DNA from: JBBSGC01 sp038254525
GTDB taxonomy: Bacteria > Actinomycetota > Actinomycetes > Propionibacteriales > Nocardioidaceae
Direction: 5' to 3'
Length of the DNA: 5,162 bases
NCBI GenBank assembly: GCA_038254525.1
Contig: JBBSGC010000120.1
Coordinates: forward strand, 1-5,162
Below the pieces are notes generated by a model. The model made no database searches and was not told the origin of the DNA. It saw only the letters and a list, made by a program, of their open reading frames with translations. Position numbers and translations under genes: made by a program. This document shows positions 1 through 5,162 of this stretch, piece after piece (the first letter of the stretch is position 1; each line of letters begins with the position of its first letter).

Positions 1-775
1 CGCGCACCGCGTCGGCACGAATGTCGTAGGGCGAGAACCGGGTGGCCCACCAGGTGGCACCGGCCTGCGCGAACGGTTGGGGGTCGGTGCCGATCGGTCC
101 GCCAACCACCACGTCGAGCTCGCCGGCAGCCGGGTCGCGCAGGGCCAGCACGTCGGCGACCACCGCACGCAGCTGGTCCGGCGAGTCGACACCGATCGGG
201 AACATGCCCTGGTGGCGGGCCGCCCGGCGCAGCGGTGCCCGGTTCCCGTAGCGCAGGCCCACCCACACCGGTGGGTGCGGCTGCTGCACCGGCGTCGGCC
301 GGATGGCGAGTCCGTCGAGTACATAGTGCCGGCCGCGGTGGTGCACCACGTCACCGGACCACGCTGCGGTCAGCACCGTCAGCCCCTCGTCGAGCATCGC
401 GCCGCGCGTGCGCGGGTCGAGCTCCTCACCGGTGCCGCTGAACTCACCGGCGCCGTCGTCTCCGATGCCGACGCCGAGCACCGTCCGGCCGCCGGAGAGC
501 CGGTCGAGGGTGGCGACCTCGCGGGCCAGCTTGACCGGCCGTCGACGCGGCACCGGGGTGATCATGGGACCGATGCGGATCCGGCTCGTCGCGCAGGCCA
601 TGGCGGCCAACGTGACCCAAGGGTCCGCGATCGCCTCCACCGGAGCCGAATAGCCGACGTGGTCCCACACGAACACCCCGTCCCAGCTGGCCTCCTCGGC
701 CTCGGCGGCCAGCGCGGCCACGACCGTCGGCTCCGCCAGCGCGTCGAAGAGCGGCAGGAACAGCGCGTACTGCAT
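1..775 (-). CDS. LLM class flavin-dependent oxidoreductase (luciferase-like monooxygenase family), C-terminus cut by window edge
   Basis: Translating the minus strand from the ATG at 775 gives 258 residues with no stop before the window ends. The protein is a luciferase-like (bacterial luciferase/F420 oxidoreductase) TIM-barrel enzyme. It opens with MQYALFLPLF, has WDGVFVWDHV at residues 31-40, a barrel segment around GPMITPVPRRRP (69-80), then KLAREVATLDRLSGGR (82-97) leading into LGVGIG (100-105). RPTPVQQPHPPVWVG at 159-173 is typical of the family. Members use reduced FMN or coenzyme F420 as a soluble cytoplasmic cofactor; which one is used here, and the substrate, cannot be told from sequence. 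The end (ATWWATRFSPYDIRADAVR) resembles the usual last strand and helix, so probably only a few tens of residues are missing. A GGAG (minus strand, 784-787) lies 8 bases before the ATG and supports this start. The gene is separated from the aldo/keto reductase upstream by 288 bases and probably has its own promoter. Family assignment is secure; specific function is unknown. Confidence 0.93.
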   Translation of the reverse strand, partial: MQYALFLPLFDALAEPTVVAALAAEAEEASWDGVFVWDHVGYSAPVEAIADPWVTLAAMACATSRIRIGPMITPVPRRRPVKLAREVATLDRLSGGRTVLGVGIGDDGAGEFSGTGEELDPRTRGAMLDEGLTVLTAAWSGDVVHHRGRHYVLDGLAIRPTPVQQPHPPVWVGLRYGNRAPLRRAARHQGMFPIGVDSPDQLRAVVADVLALRDPAAGELDVVVGGPIGTDPQPFAQAGATWWATRFSPYDIRADAVR

Positions 776-796
776 GACTGCGGCTCCGTTCAGGAG

Positions 797-829
797 GGGC
801 TGCTCACCGGTGACCGAAGGGCAGCACCC
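797..829 (-). promoter_or_regulatory. Palindrome and possible stem in the LLM gene leader
   Basis: TCACCGGTGA at 804-813 is a perfect 10-base inverted repeat whose near edge lies 28 bases upstream of the oxidoreductase ATG. It sits inside a wider inverted repeat: GGGCTGC at 797-803 can pair with GCAGCACCC at 821-829 if one A is bulged. The structure could be a dimeric repressor operator, or a stem in the 5' untranslated RNA just before the ribosome binding site. Only the symmetry is seen; the regulatory role is inferred. Confidence 0.3.
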
Positions 830-1016
830 ATCGGAAGGCGCCGAGCATCGGTTGTCGACACCAGCACCTCGCAGAGCACTCGCACCGAATTACGCCCATG
901 GCTTCCACGAGTCGCCCGACCAGCGCCGACAACACGTACAAGCCGGCGAGCCGACCAAGAGGTCGCTGCATGCCCCGAAGACTAGGGCGTTGCGCACCGC
1001 CTCACCGACAGCCGCC

Positions 1017-1039
1017 GGGCGACGTTCCCGTCGGAGCCC
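1017..1039 (-). terminator. Possible hairpin terminator after the aldo/keto reductase, no U-tract
   Basis: Starting 25 bases past the reductase stop codon, the minus strand can fold into a 5-bp stem CGACG/CGTCG closing a GGAA tetraloop (GNRA type). A further GGG/CCC pairing follows beyond a 3-base bulge. There is no run of T afterwards, so it is not a standard intrinsic terminator. Such U-less hairpins are common after genes in high-GC actinobacteria, but their termination activity varies. Position and shape are suggestive only. Confidence 0.3.
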
Positions 1040-1063
1040 GTCAAACCGGGCCGGACCGGGTGC

Positions 1064-1867
1064 TCAGCCAGAGCTGCCGAGCCCGTCGATTGCCGCCATC
1101 TCGTCGCCGGTGAGCTCGAAGCCATCGATGTCTGCGTTGGACGCGATGCGTGCCCGCTCGCGTGACTTCGGGATCACCACGATCTCGTGCTGGAGGTGCC
1201 AGCGGACGATGACCTGGGCCGGTGTGCGGCCGTGGCGGTCGGCGATCTCGCCGATATCTGGATGCTCGAGGGTGCCGCCACGAAGCGCGCTGTAGCCCTC
1301 GAGCAGGACGCCGCGGTCCCGGTGACCCGCCAGGACGGCGGGGTCGAAGAGCAGCGGGCTCCACTCGATCTGGTTGACCGCCGGCAGCACCCCGGTTGCG
1401 TCGTTGAGCTCGTCGAGCTGCTCGAGCGAGTAGTTGCTGACCCCGATGTCGATGGCCAGGCCCTGGTCGCGCGCCTGGCCGAATGAGCGCCACAGGGCCA
1501 CATCGGCGCGCTCCCCGGCCGGCCAGTGGATGAGCCACAGGTCGACCGCGTCGACGCCCAGCTGCTCCAGGCTCGATCGCAAGGTGTCGAGTGCGGCCTC
1601 GCCCCGGTCGGGCGGCAGCTTGGTGGTGACGAACAGTGAGTCGCGGGCGCCGCCAGCGCTGTCCAGCGCGGCACCGACCTCGCCCTCGTTGCCGTAGGCG
1701 GTGGCGGTGTCGATGAGGCGGTAGCCGGCCCGGAGCGCCCATTCGGTCGCTTGCAACGCCTCGCCGCCCTTGAGCTGCCAGGTGCCGAAGCCGAGCAGCG
1801 GCATCGTGGCGCCACTGGGCAGGGTGGCGCCGACGTTGGCGGCAGCCGACAGCGAGCTCGAGGTCAT
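1064..1867 (-). CDS. Aldo/keto reductase (2,5-diketo-D-gluconate reductase-like)
   Basis: A 267-residue cytoplasmic NADPH-dependent carbonyl reductase of the aldo/keto reductase superfamily, a single (alpha/beta)8 barrel of normal length. Numbered from MTSSS, the start is followed by MPLLGFGTWQL (22-32). The catalytic tetrad is complete: Asp53 and Tyr58 in LIDTATAYGNE, Lys83 in TTKLPP, His114 in LIHWP. GVSNYS (142-147) and IPKS (232-235), followed by arginines of the NADP-phosphate site, are also in place. The family motif NQ-x-E-x-HP reads NQIEWSP here (165-171), so the usual His is Ser. The substrate cannot be predicted. The start is uncertain: an in-frame ATG at 1885 would add MRHDRR. Neither site has a strong Shine-Dalgarno sequence; 1867 is preferred because the extra residues look non-native. 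The gene begins 64 bases after the DUF1206 stop and may be co-transcribed with it. Confidence 0.93.
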   Translation of the reverse strand: MTSSSLSAAANVGATLPSGATMPLLGFGTWQLKGGEALQATEWALRAGYRLIDTATAYGNEGEVGAALDSAGGARDSLFVTTKLPPDRGEAALDTLRSSLEQLGVDAVDLWLIHWPAGERADVALWRSFGQARDQGLAIDIGVSNYSLEQLDELNDATGVLPAVNQIEWSPLLFDPAVLAGHRDRGVLLEGYSALRGGTLEHPDIGEIADRHGRTPAQVIVRWHLQHEIVVIPKSRERARIASNADIDGFELTGDEMAAIDGLGSSG

Positions 1868-1890
1868 GCGTCGATCGTGCCGCATCCGGT

Positions 1891-1910
1891 TGCCCGGTGT
1901 TAGGCCGGCA
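1891..1910 (-). other. Small inverted repeat between DUF1206 and aldo/keto reductase genes
   Basis: On the minus strand TGCCGG can pair with CCGGGCA (one bulged G) across a 7-base loop CCTAACA. It lies 21 bases after the DUF1206 stop and about 24 bases before the preferred reductase start, or 6 before the alternative ATG at 1885. It could be a weak terminator, an RNA-processing stem or a leader structure affecting reductase translation. There is no T-run. Only the pairing potential is seen. Confidence 0.22.
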
Positions 1911-1931
1911 CCCGTCTGGGGAGTAGCCGCG

Positions 1932-2759
1932 TCACAGGCGTGGGTCGCGCGCCCAGGCGAAGCAGTAGAAGCCGAAGCAGGCGATCCCGAGGGCGACCAG
2001 GGTCAGCAGCCACGCCCCGTACGCCTGGTTCAGCAGCGTCTGGAGGGCGGCGTCGAGCCCGCCGGCCTTCTTCGGGTCGAATGTCCAGGCGGCCCAGACG
2101 AACAGCGCGCCGACGACTCCCAGGGACACTCCCTTGGCGGCGTAGCCGGCTTGTCCGAGCCGGACGACGACGTTGCCACTGGTGCCCGAGGTGGCTCGTG
2201 GGCCGAGCCGCTTGGTGAAGGCCTTGGTGATGCCTCTGACCACCAGGGCGATGCCCACCGCGACGATGATCAGCCCGATCAGGCCGACGAGGAGCTGGCC
2301 GCCGGTCATCTTCATCACCTGGGACGTGAGCGAGTCGCTGCTGCTGCTGCCGCCCTGCCCGCTCCCGGTCACGATCCTGAAGGCGCTGAACGCCAGCACG
2401 CCATAGATCACCGCACGGACCCCCGAGGTCACCCGGTGGAGCATCCGCTTGGCCCCGTCGTCCTCCCGGTAGCCCCAGATGGCCTCACCGCCCTGCCAGA
2501 TCACCAGAGCCACCAGGCCGAGGCCAACGACCCACAACAGCACGCTGCCGAGCGGGTCGCCGGACAGTGCCCGCAGCGCGCCAGTGCTGTTGGCCGCGCC
2601 GGAGTGGTGGGTCCAGGCCAGCTGCAGGGCGAGCCACCCGATCAACAGGTGCACAACGCCGTAGGACACGAGGCCCACGCGGATGCCCTGCTCCAGCGCC
2701 TTGCTGTTGCGGACCTCATCCGCCGCCCCACCTACCCGGCCGGTCGCGAATCTGCTCAT
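1932..2759 (-). CDS. DUF1206 domain-containing integral membrane protein
   Basis: This 275-residue protein has six predicted membrane helices at about residues 28-49, 72-90, 113-131, 155-175, 202-224 and 248-268. They are arranged as three repeats of a two-helix unit, the DUF1206 architecture. The first helix of each repeat carries related Gly/Tyr-rich text: RVGLVSYGVVHLLIG, SGVRAVIYGVLAF and RLGQAGYAAKGVSLG. The linker before the last helix (ALQTLLNQAYGAWLL) and the ending CFAWARDPRL are also typical. A Ser/Gly-rich loop at 132-143 separates helices 3 and 4. The family is common in actinobacteria and some other bacteria and has no established biochemical role, so none is assigned. A strong Shine-Dalgarno GAGGGAG (minus strand, 2766-2772) sits 6 bases before the ATG and fixes the start. 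The gene follows the drug exporter after 105 bases, leaving room for its own promoter. Confidence 0.92.
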   Translation of the reverse strand: MSRFATGRVGGAADEVRNSKALEQGIRVGLVSYGVVHLLIGWLALQLAWTHHSGAANSTGALRALSGDPLGSVLLWVVGLGLVALVIWQGGEAIWGYREDDGAKRMLHRVTSGVRAVIYGVLAFSAFRIVTGSGQGGSSSSDSLTSQVMKMTGGQLLVGLIGLIIVAVGIALVVRGITKAFTKRLGPRATSGTSGNVVVRLGQAGYAAKGVSLGVVGALFVWAAWTFDPKKAGGLDAALQTLLNQAYGAWLLTLVALGIACFGFYCFAWARDPRL

Positions 2760-2783
2760 CGAGCACTCCCTCGGTCGACTGTG

Positions 2784-2789
2784 ATGCTA
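2784..2789 (-). promoter_or_regulatory. Possible -10 hexamer upstream of the DUF1206 gene
   Basis: The minus strand reads TAGCAT, matching the TAnnnT actinobacterial -10 consensus. It lies 24 bases upstream of the DUF1206 ATG, with the Shine-Dalgarno sequence between them. Transcription starting about 7 bases downstream would give a short leader of under 20 bases. I see no good -35 element at 16-18 bases, so this is a weak candidate. Confidence 0.22.
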
Positions 2790-2823
2790 CGCAGCCGAGG
2801 GCTCCGGACCGGATTGCGTCGGG

Positions 2824-2862
2824 CTCGCCTCCGCATGCCGCTCCCGATCAGGCACTGGCGAG
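2824..2862 (-). terminator. Nested inverted repeat after the MFS exporter gene, possible terminator
   Basis: Directly after the exporter stop codon the sequence can form a two-part stem. An outer 6-bp CTCGCC/GGCGAG pairs 2824-2829 with 2857-2862. An inner 5-bp stem, including one G-U pair, joins 2835-2839 with 2851-2855, leaving an 11-base loop. No T-run follows. It may partly end exporter transcription before the DUF1206 gene or protect the mRNA end. Pairing is seen directly; termination is inferred. Confidence 0.33.
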
Positions 2863-2864
2863 GT

Positions 2865-4421
2865 TCAGGCGACCGGCGCCGCGACGCCGTCGGTCGCCAG
2901 GTCCTCGTGCCCGATCGAGAGCCCGACGAAGGTCACCACGGCCGCCGCCAGCAGCATGACCACCGCAACATGGAAGGCGGCGGACTGCCCGGCGGTTTGG
3001 GCGATCTGCTGGCTGAGGGTGATCCCGTTGGCTGACGTCGGCTGGCCGCTTTGCGGTCCGGCGGCGGCGAGCGAGGTGAACTTGTCGGCGTAGCCGTTGG
3101 CGAACACGGTGCCGAGCACCGCGATGCCGACGGCGCCGCCGACCTGCTGCACCGTGTTGAGCACCGCCGAGCCGACCCCGGAGTTCTTGGCGTCGACCCC
3201 GCTGACCGCGGTCAGCGTCAGCGGCACGAACAGCAAACCCATGCCGGCCGAGGTCAGCAGCACGCCCGGCAGCAGATCGTGCCAGTAGGTCGAGGTGTGC
3301 TCGAGGCGGCTGAACAGAAAGATTCCGCTGGCTGCCAGCAGCCCGCCGACTCCGGAAATCCAGCGCGGGTCGACCCGGTTGATCAGCGTCGAAGCGATCT
3401 GGGCGGCGACCACGATCCCGACGCTGAACGGCAGGAACGCCACGCCCGCCTTGATCGAGCTGTATTCCATGACGTTCTGGATGAACTGCGACAGGAAGTA
3501 GAACATCGCGAACATCGACGCACCGACGGCGAGCATCACGAGGAAGCTGACTCCTCGCGTACGGCTTGTGACGATGTGCAGTGGCAGCAGCGAGTGTGGG
3601 GAACGCGACTCGATCAGGAAGAACGCGCACAGCAGCAGCACGCCGGCCGTGATCGGCGCCCAGGTGCCGAAGCTGGACCAGCTGTTGAGCGTGCCGGTGG
3701 TGGCATCGGCGACCTGGCCCTTGTGGGCGAAGCCGTAGACGATGCCGACCAGGCCCAAGGTGGCGGTCAGGGCGCCGGGCAGGTCGAAGCGGCCAGGCTG
3801 TGGCTTGGACTCACCGAGGAACCGGGGCGCCAGAACTGCCACCAGCACGCCGATCGGCACGTTGATCAGCATCGTCCAGCGCCAGGAGGCCTCGGTCAGC
3901 GCACCGCCGAGGATCAACCCGACCGCGGCGCCGGCACCCGACATCGCCGCGTAGACGGCGAAAGCGCGGTTTCGAGGCGGACCCGCCGGGAAGGTCGTGG
4001 TGATCAGGGCCAACGCGGTCGGCGAGGCGGCGGCGGCGCCAAGTCCCTGCAGGGAGCGGGCGGCGAGCATCTGCCACTCCGTCTGCGCCAGGCCACCAAG
4101 CAGCGAGGCCAGCGCGAAGACCAGCACACCGGTCATGAACACCTTGCGGCGCCCGAGCAGGTCGCCCATCCGGCCGCCGAGGAGCAGCAGGCCGCCGAAG
4201 GCGATTGCATAGGCGGTCACGACCCAGGTCAGGTTGGACACCGTGAACCCGAGGTCGTGCTGGATGTGCGGCAGCGCGATGTTGACCACGGTGCCGTCGA
4301 GCACCACCATCAGCTGCGCCGCGCTGATCAGCACCAGCGCGAGCCCCAGGTTGCGGTGGCCGGGGCCTTCCTCGGACTCAGGCGGCGCCGTGGATGCGGT
4401 GCCCTGGGAGTCGACAGACAT
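2865..4421 (-). CDS. MFS transporter, DHA2 family (EmrB/QacA-type multidrug efflux)
   Basis: A 518-residue cytoplasmic-membrane drug:proton antiporter of the 14-helix DHA2 family, of typical length. A short polar N-terminus precedes helix 1, which carries the DHA2 signature LDGTVVNIALP (41-51) with Asp42. Motif A, GGRMGDLLGRRKVF (82-95), follows helix 2, and motif B, RSLQGLGAA (122-130), lies in helix 4. The antiporter motif C region in helix 5 (GAGAAVGLILGG, 162-173) has Leu where the consensus has Pro. The second half shows regular helices, including SFLVMLAVGASMFAMFYFLSQ (292-312) and GVGSAVLNTVQQVGGAVGIAV (415-435), a polar loop at about 444-480 and a last helix at about 482-503. The substrate range is unknown; relatives export dyes, quaternary amines or antibiotics. 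AAGGA (minus strand, 4427-4431) sits 5 bases before the ATG. The TetR gene immediately upstream in the same orientation is the probable local regulator. Confidence 0.95.
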   Translation of the reverse strand: MSVDSQGTASTAPPESEEGPGHRNLGLALVLISAAQLMVVLDGTVVNIALPHIQHDLGFTVSNLTWVVTAYAIAFGGLLLLGGRMGDLLGRRKVFMTGVLVFALASLLGGLAQTEWQMLAARSLQGLGAAAASPTALALITTTFPAGPPRNRAFAVYAAMSGAGAAVGLILGGALTEASWRWTMLINVPIGVLVAVLAPRFLGESKPQPGRFDLPGALTATLGLVGIVYGFAHKGQVADATTGTLNSWSSFGTWAPITAGVLLLCAFFLIESRSPHSLLPLHIVTSRTRGVSFLVMLAVGASMFAMFYFLSQFIQNVMEYSSIKAGVAFLPFSVGIVVAAQIASTLINRVDPRWISGVGGLLAASGIFLFSRLEHTSTYWHDLLPGVLLTSAGMGLLFVPLTLTAVSGVDAKNSGVGSAVLNTVQQVGGAVGIAVLGTVFANGYADKFTSLAAAGPQSGQPTSANGITLSQQIAQTAGQSAAFHVAVVMLLAAAVVTFVGLSIGHEDLATDGVAAPVA

Positions 4422-4511
4422 GGCTTTCCTTCTCTTCGTGCCTCCGGTGCTTCGGGGGCGGCTTCGATGGTGCGATGTGGTGCGGTGTGCTGCGGCCTGC
4501 TGGCGGTGCGG
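4422..4511 (-). promoter_or_regulatory. Spacer between TetR and MFS genes with 10-base tandem repeats
   Basis: This 90-base gap separates the regulator stop from the exporter ATG. On the plus strand it contains adjacent 10-base units: GGTGCGATGT (4469-4478), GGTGCGGTGT (4479-4488) and GCTGCGGCCT (4489-4498). The first two differ at one base; the third matches the second at seven of ten. A pyrimidine-rich stretch on the plus strand (purine-rich on the coding strand) then leads to the exporter ribosome binding site. I found no clear palindromic TetR operator and no convincing promoter here. The exporter may therefore be co-transcribed with the regulator from a promoter beyond the right edge of the window. 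Confidence 0.4.
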
Positions 4512-5144
4512 TCAGCGGCCTGCTCGAGACGAGCAGGTCCGGCGGGCGGCAGGCAAGACGACATCGTCGATGACGGCTCTGACAAAGTCCTCGTCGACGG
4601 GACGCCCCGCGACGAAGCAGCGGTAGGTGCACATTGCGGGCAGCAGGGCGACCAGCAGCTCGAGGTTCGCGTTGGGTGGGATATCACCACGCTGCTGCGC
4701 CCGCTCGAACAGCTCACGGGTGGCGTCCTGGGCGGGGACCAGCACCGTGCGGCGCCACGCCTTGGCGAGGTCCTCATCAGTCTGTAGAGCGGTGATCAGG
4801 CCGGCGAGGACCGCCATCGGCAGCGACCCGGTCCAACCGTGCGAGCCACAGCTGCGACTCAACAGGTCCTCGCGCAACGAGCCGGTGTCCGGTGTCTCGT
4901 TGTCCGGCAGCCGCTTCGCTCGCGCGACGGCGTCGACGACCAGCTCGCCCTTCGAGGACCACCGTCGATAGAGGGTGGCTTTGCTGGCATGTGCAGCCGC
5001 AGCGACGGAGTCCATCGTCAGCCGGTCGTAGCCGACCTCGGCCAGCACCTCGACGGTGGCGTCGAGGATGTCGGACTCCCGGTCGCCGGCAACCCGCGGG
5101 CGCCGAGATGGCGCGAGCGGTTCCTGCGCCGAGGAGCGCGCCAT
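4512..5144 (-). CDS. TetR/AcrR family transcriptional regulator
   Basis: A 210-residue one-component DNA-binding regulator of ordinary TetR length. Residues 23-68 form the N-terminal helix-turn-helix domain: a first helix DILDATVEVLAEVGYDRLT, then MDSVAAAAHASKATLYRRW with the classic KATLYRRW recognition helix, and KGELV after it. The ligand-binding half (about 85-200) ends with FERAQQRGDIPPNANLELLV and FVAGRPVDEDFVRAVIDDVV, resembling the C-terminal domain of many actinobacterial TetR proteins (TetR_C_11-like). The inducer is unknown. An AGGTG (5152-5156, minus strand) lies 7 bases before the ATG and supports the start. The regulator is co-directional with the exporter, 90 bases upstream of it, so it probably represses its own transcript and the exporter until a ligand binds. 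Only 18 bases upstream are visible, so its promoter and operator are outside the window. Confidence 0.95.
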   Translation of the reverse strand: MARSSAQEPLAPSRRPRVAGDRESDILDATVEVLAEVGYDRLTMDSVAAAAHASKATLYRRWSSKGELVVDAVARAKRLPDNETPDTGSLREDLLSRSCGSHGWTGSLPMAVLAGLITALQTDEDLAKAWRRTVLVPAQDATRELFERAQQRGDIPPNANLELLVALLPAMCTYRCFVAGRPVDEDFVRAVIDDVVLPAARRTCSSRAGR

Positions 5145-5162
5145 GGGTCATCACCTGGTTCC

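Larger units (their letters stand above)
776..1063. other. Intergenic region, probable promoter/leader of the LLM oxidoreductase gene
   Basis: These 288 bases, the largest gap in the window, lie between the end of the aldo/keto reductase gene and the start of the oxidoreductase gene. I see no convincing coding sequence: the open frames crossing it on the plus strand have no recognisable domain and overlap the real genes antisense. It holds a perfect 10-base palindrome at 804-813, a perfect 8-base palindrome at 853-860, and a hairpin at 1017-1039 shortly after the reductase stop codon. I could not pick out a convincing -35/-10 pair. The region most likely holds the reductase terminator and the oxidoreductase promoter and operator. 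Confidence 0.55.

Noticed and set aside
77..985. 302-residue open frame on the plus strand opposite the oxidoreductase
   Set aside because: The minus-strand translation is a clear luciferase-like enzyme over the same bases; the plus frame has no recognisable motif and is an antisense shadow.
898..1113. Small plus-strand open frame in the 288-base gap
   Set aside because: It runs into the reductase gene antisense, has an Arg/Pro-rich translation without a domain, and no good ribosome binding site.
1868..1885. Six-codon N-terminal extension of the aldo/keto reductase (ATG at 1885)
   Set aside because: Not excluded outright, but MRHDRR adds nothing conserved and its upstream has no better ribosome binding site than the ATG at 1867; kept as an alternative.
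1770..3035. 421-residue open frame on the plus strand opposite the DUF1206 gene
   Set aside because: It crosses the DUF1206 gene and parts of its neighbours antisense, has hydrophilic low-complexity content and no family match that I recognise.
2848..3630. 260-residue minus-strand frame inside the exporter gene
   Set aside because: It is an alternate-frame, Arg-rich translation of the exporter coding sequence.
4434..4466. Three copies of CTTCG before the exporter start
   Set aside because: Five-base matches with unequal spacing in a short GC-rich gap are within chance expectation.
3051..4787. 578-residue open frame on the plus strand opposite the exporter and part of the TetR gene
   Set aside because: The translation is rich in Q, H, R, E and G, has no recognisable domain, and overlaps two well-supported genes antisense. 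Such frames are expected in GC-rich DNA.
1..5162. RNA genes, CRISPR arrays, insertion sequences, attachment sites or defence genes
   Set aside because: I looked on both strands and saw no cloverleaf-like tRNA, no regularly spaced repeats, no transposase or integrase motifs and no terminal inverted repeats.

Overview
The window is GC-rich throughout, with strong G/C bias at third codon positions. Together with the gene families present (a DUF1206 membrane protein, a TetR regulator with an actinobacterial-style C-terminal domain, a DHA2 drug exporter and a luciferase-like oxidoreductase), this points to a chromosomal segment of a high-GC actinobacterium. No genus can be named from the sequence alone.

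Five genes cover almost all of it, and all lie on the minus strand, so transcription runs from high to low coordinates. In that order they are: a TetR-family repressor (5144-4512); a 14-helix DHA2/EmrB-QacA-type MFS drug exporter (4421-2865); a six-helix DUF1206 membrane protein of unknown function (2759-1932); an aldo/keto reductase with an intact catalytic tetrad (1867-1064); and a luciferase-like (LLM class) flavin/F420-type oxidoreductase (775 to the left edge, C-terminus cut off). The gaps are 90, 105, 64 and 288 bases. The regulator and exporter form a classic repressor-efflux pair. The DUF1206 and reductase genes could be read through from it, but hairpin-capable sequences lie in both gaps. 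The 288-base gap before the oxidoreductase makes a separate promoter for that gene likely.

A plausible reading is a small stress or xenobiotic-response neighbourhood: an exporter under local TetR control, with two nucleotide- or flavin-dependent redox enzymes nearby that could modify small molecules. This is inference from gene order. I found no mobile element, RNA gene, CRISPR array, toxin-antitoxin pair or defence system. The long plus-strand reading frames are antisense shadows of the genes listed. The most interesting unexplained structures are small: degenerate 10-base tandem repeats between the regulator and the exporter, perfect palindromes upstream of the oxidoreductase, and hairpins in the intergenic gaps. 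I see no convincing evidence of a previously undescribed system.
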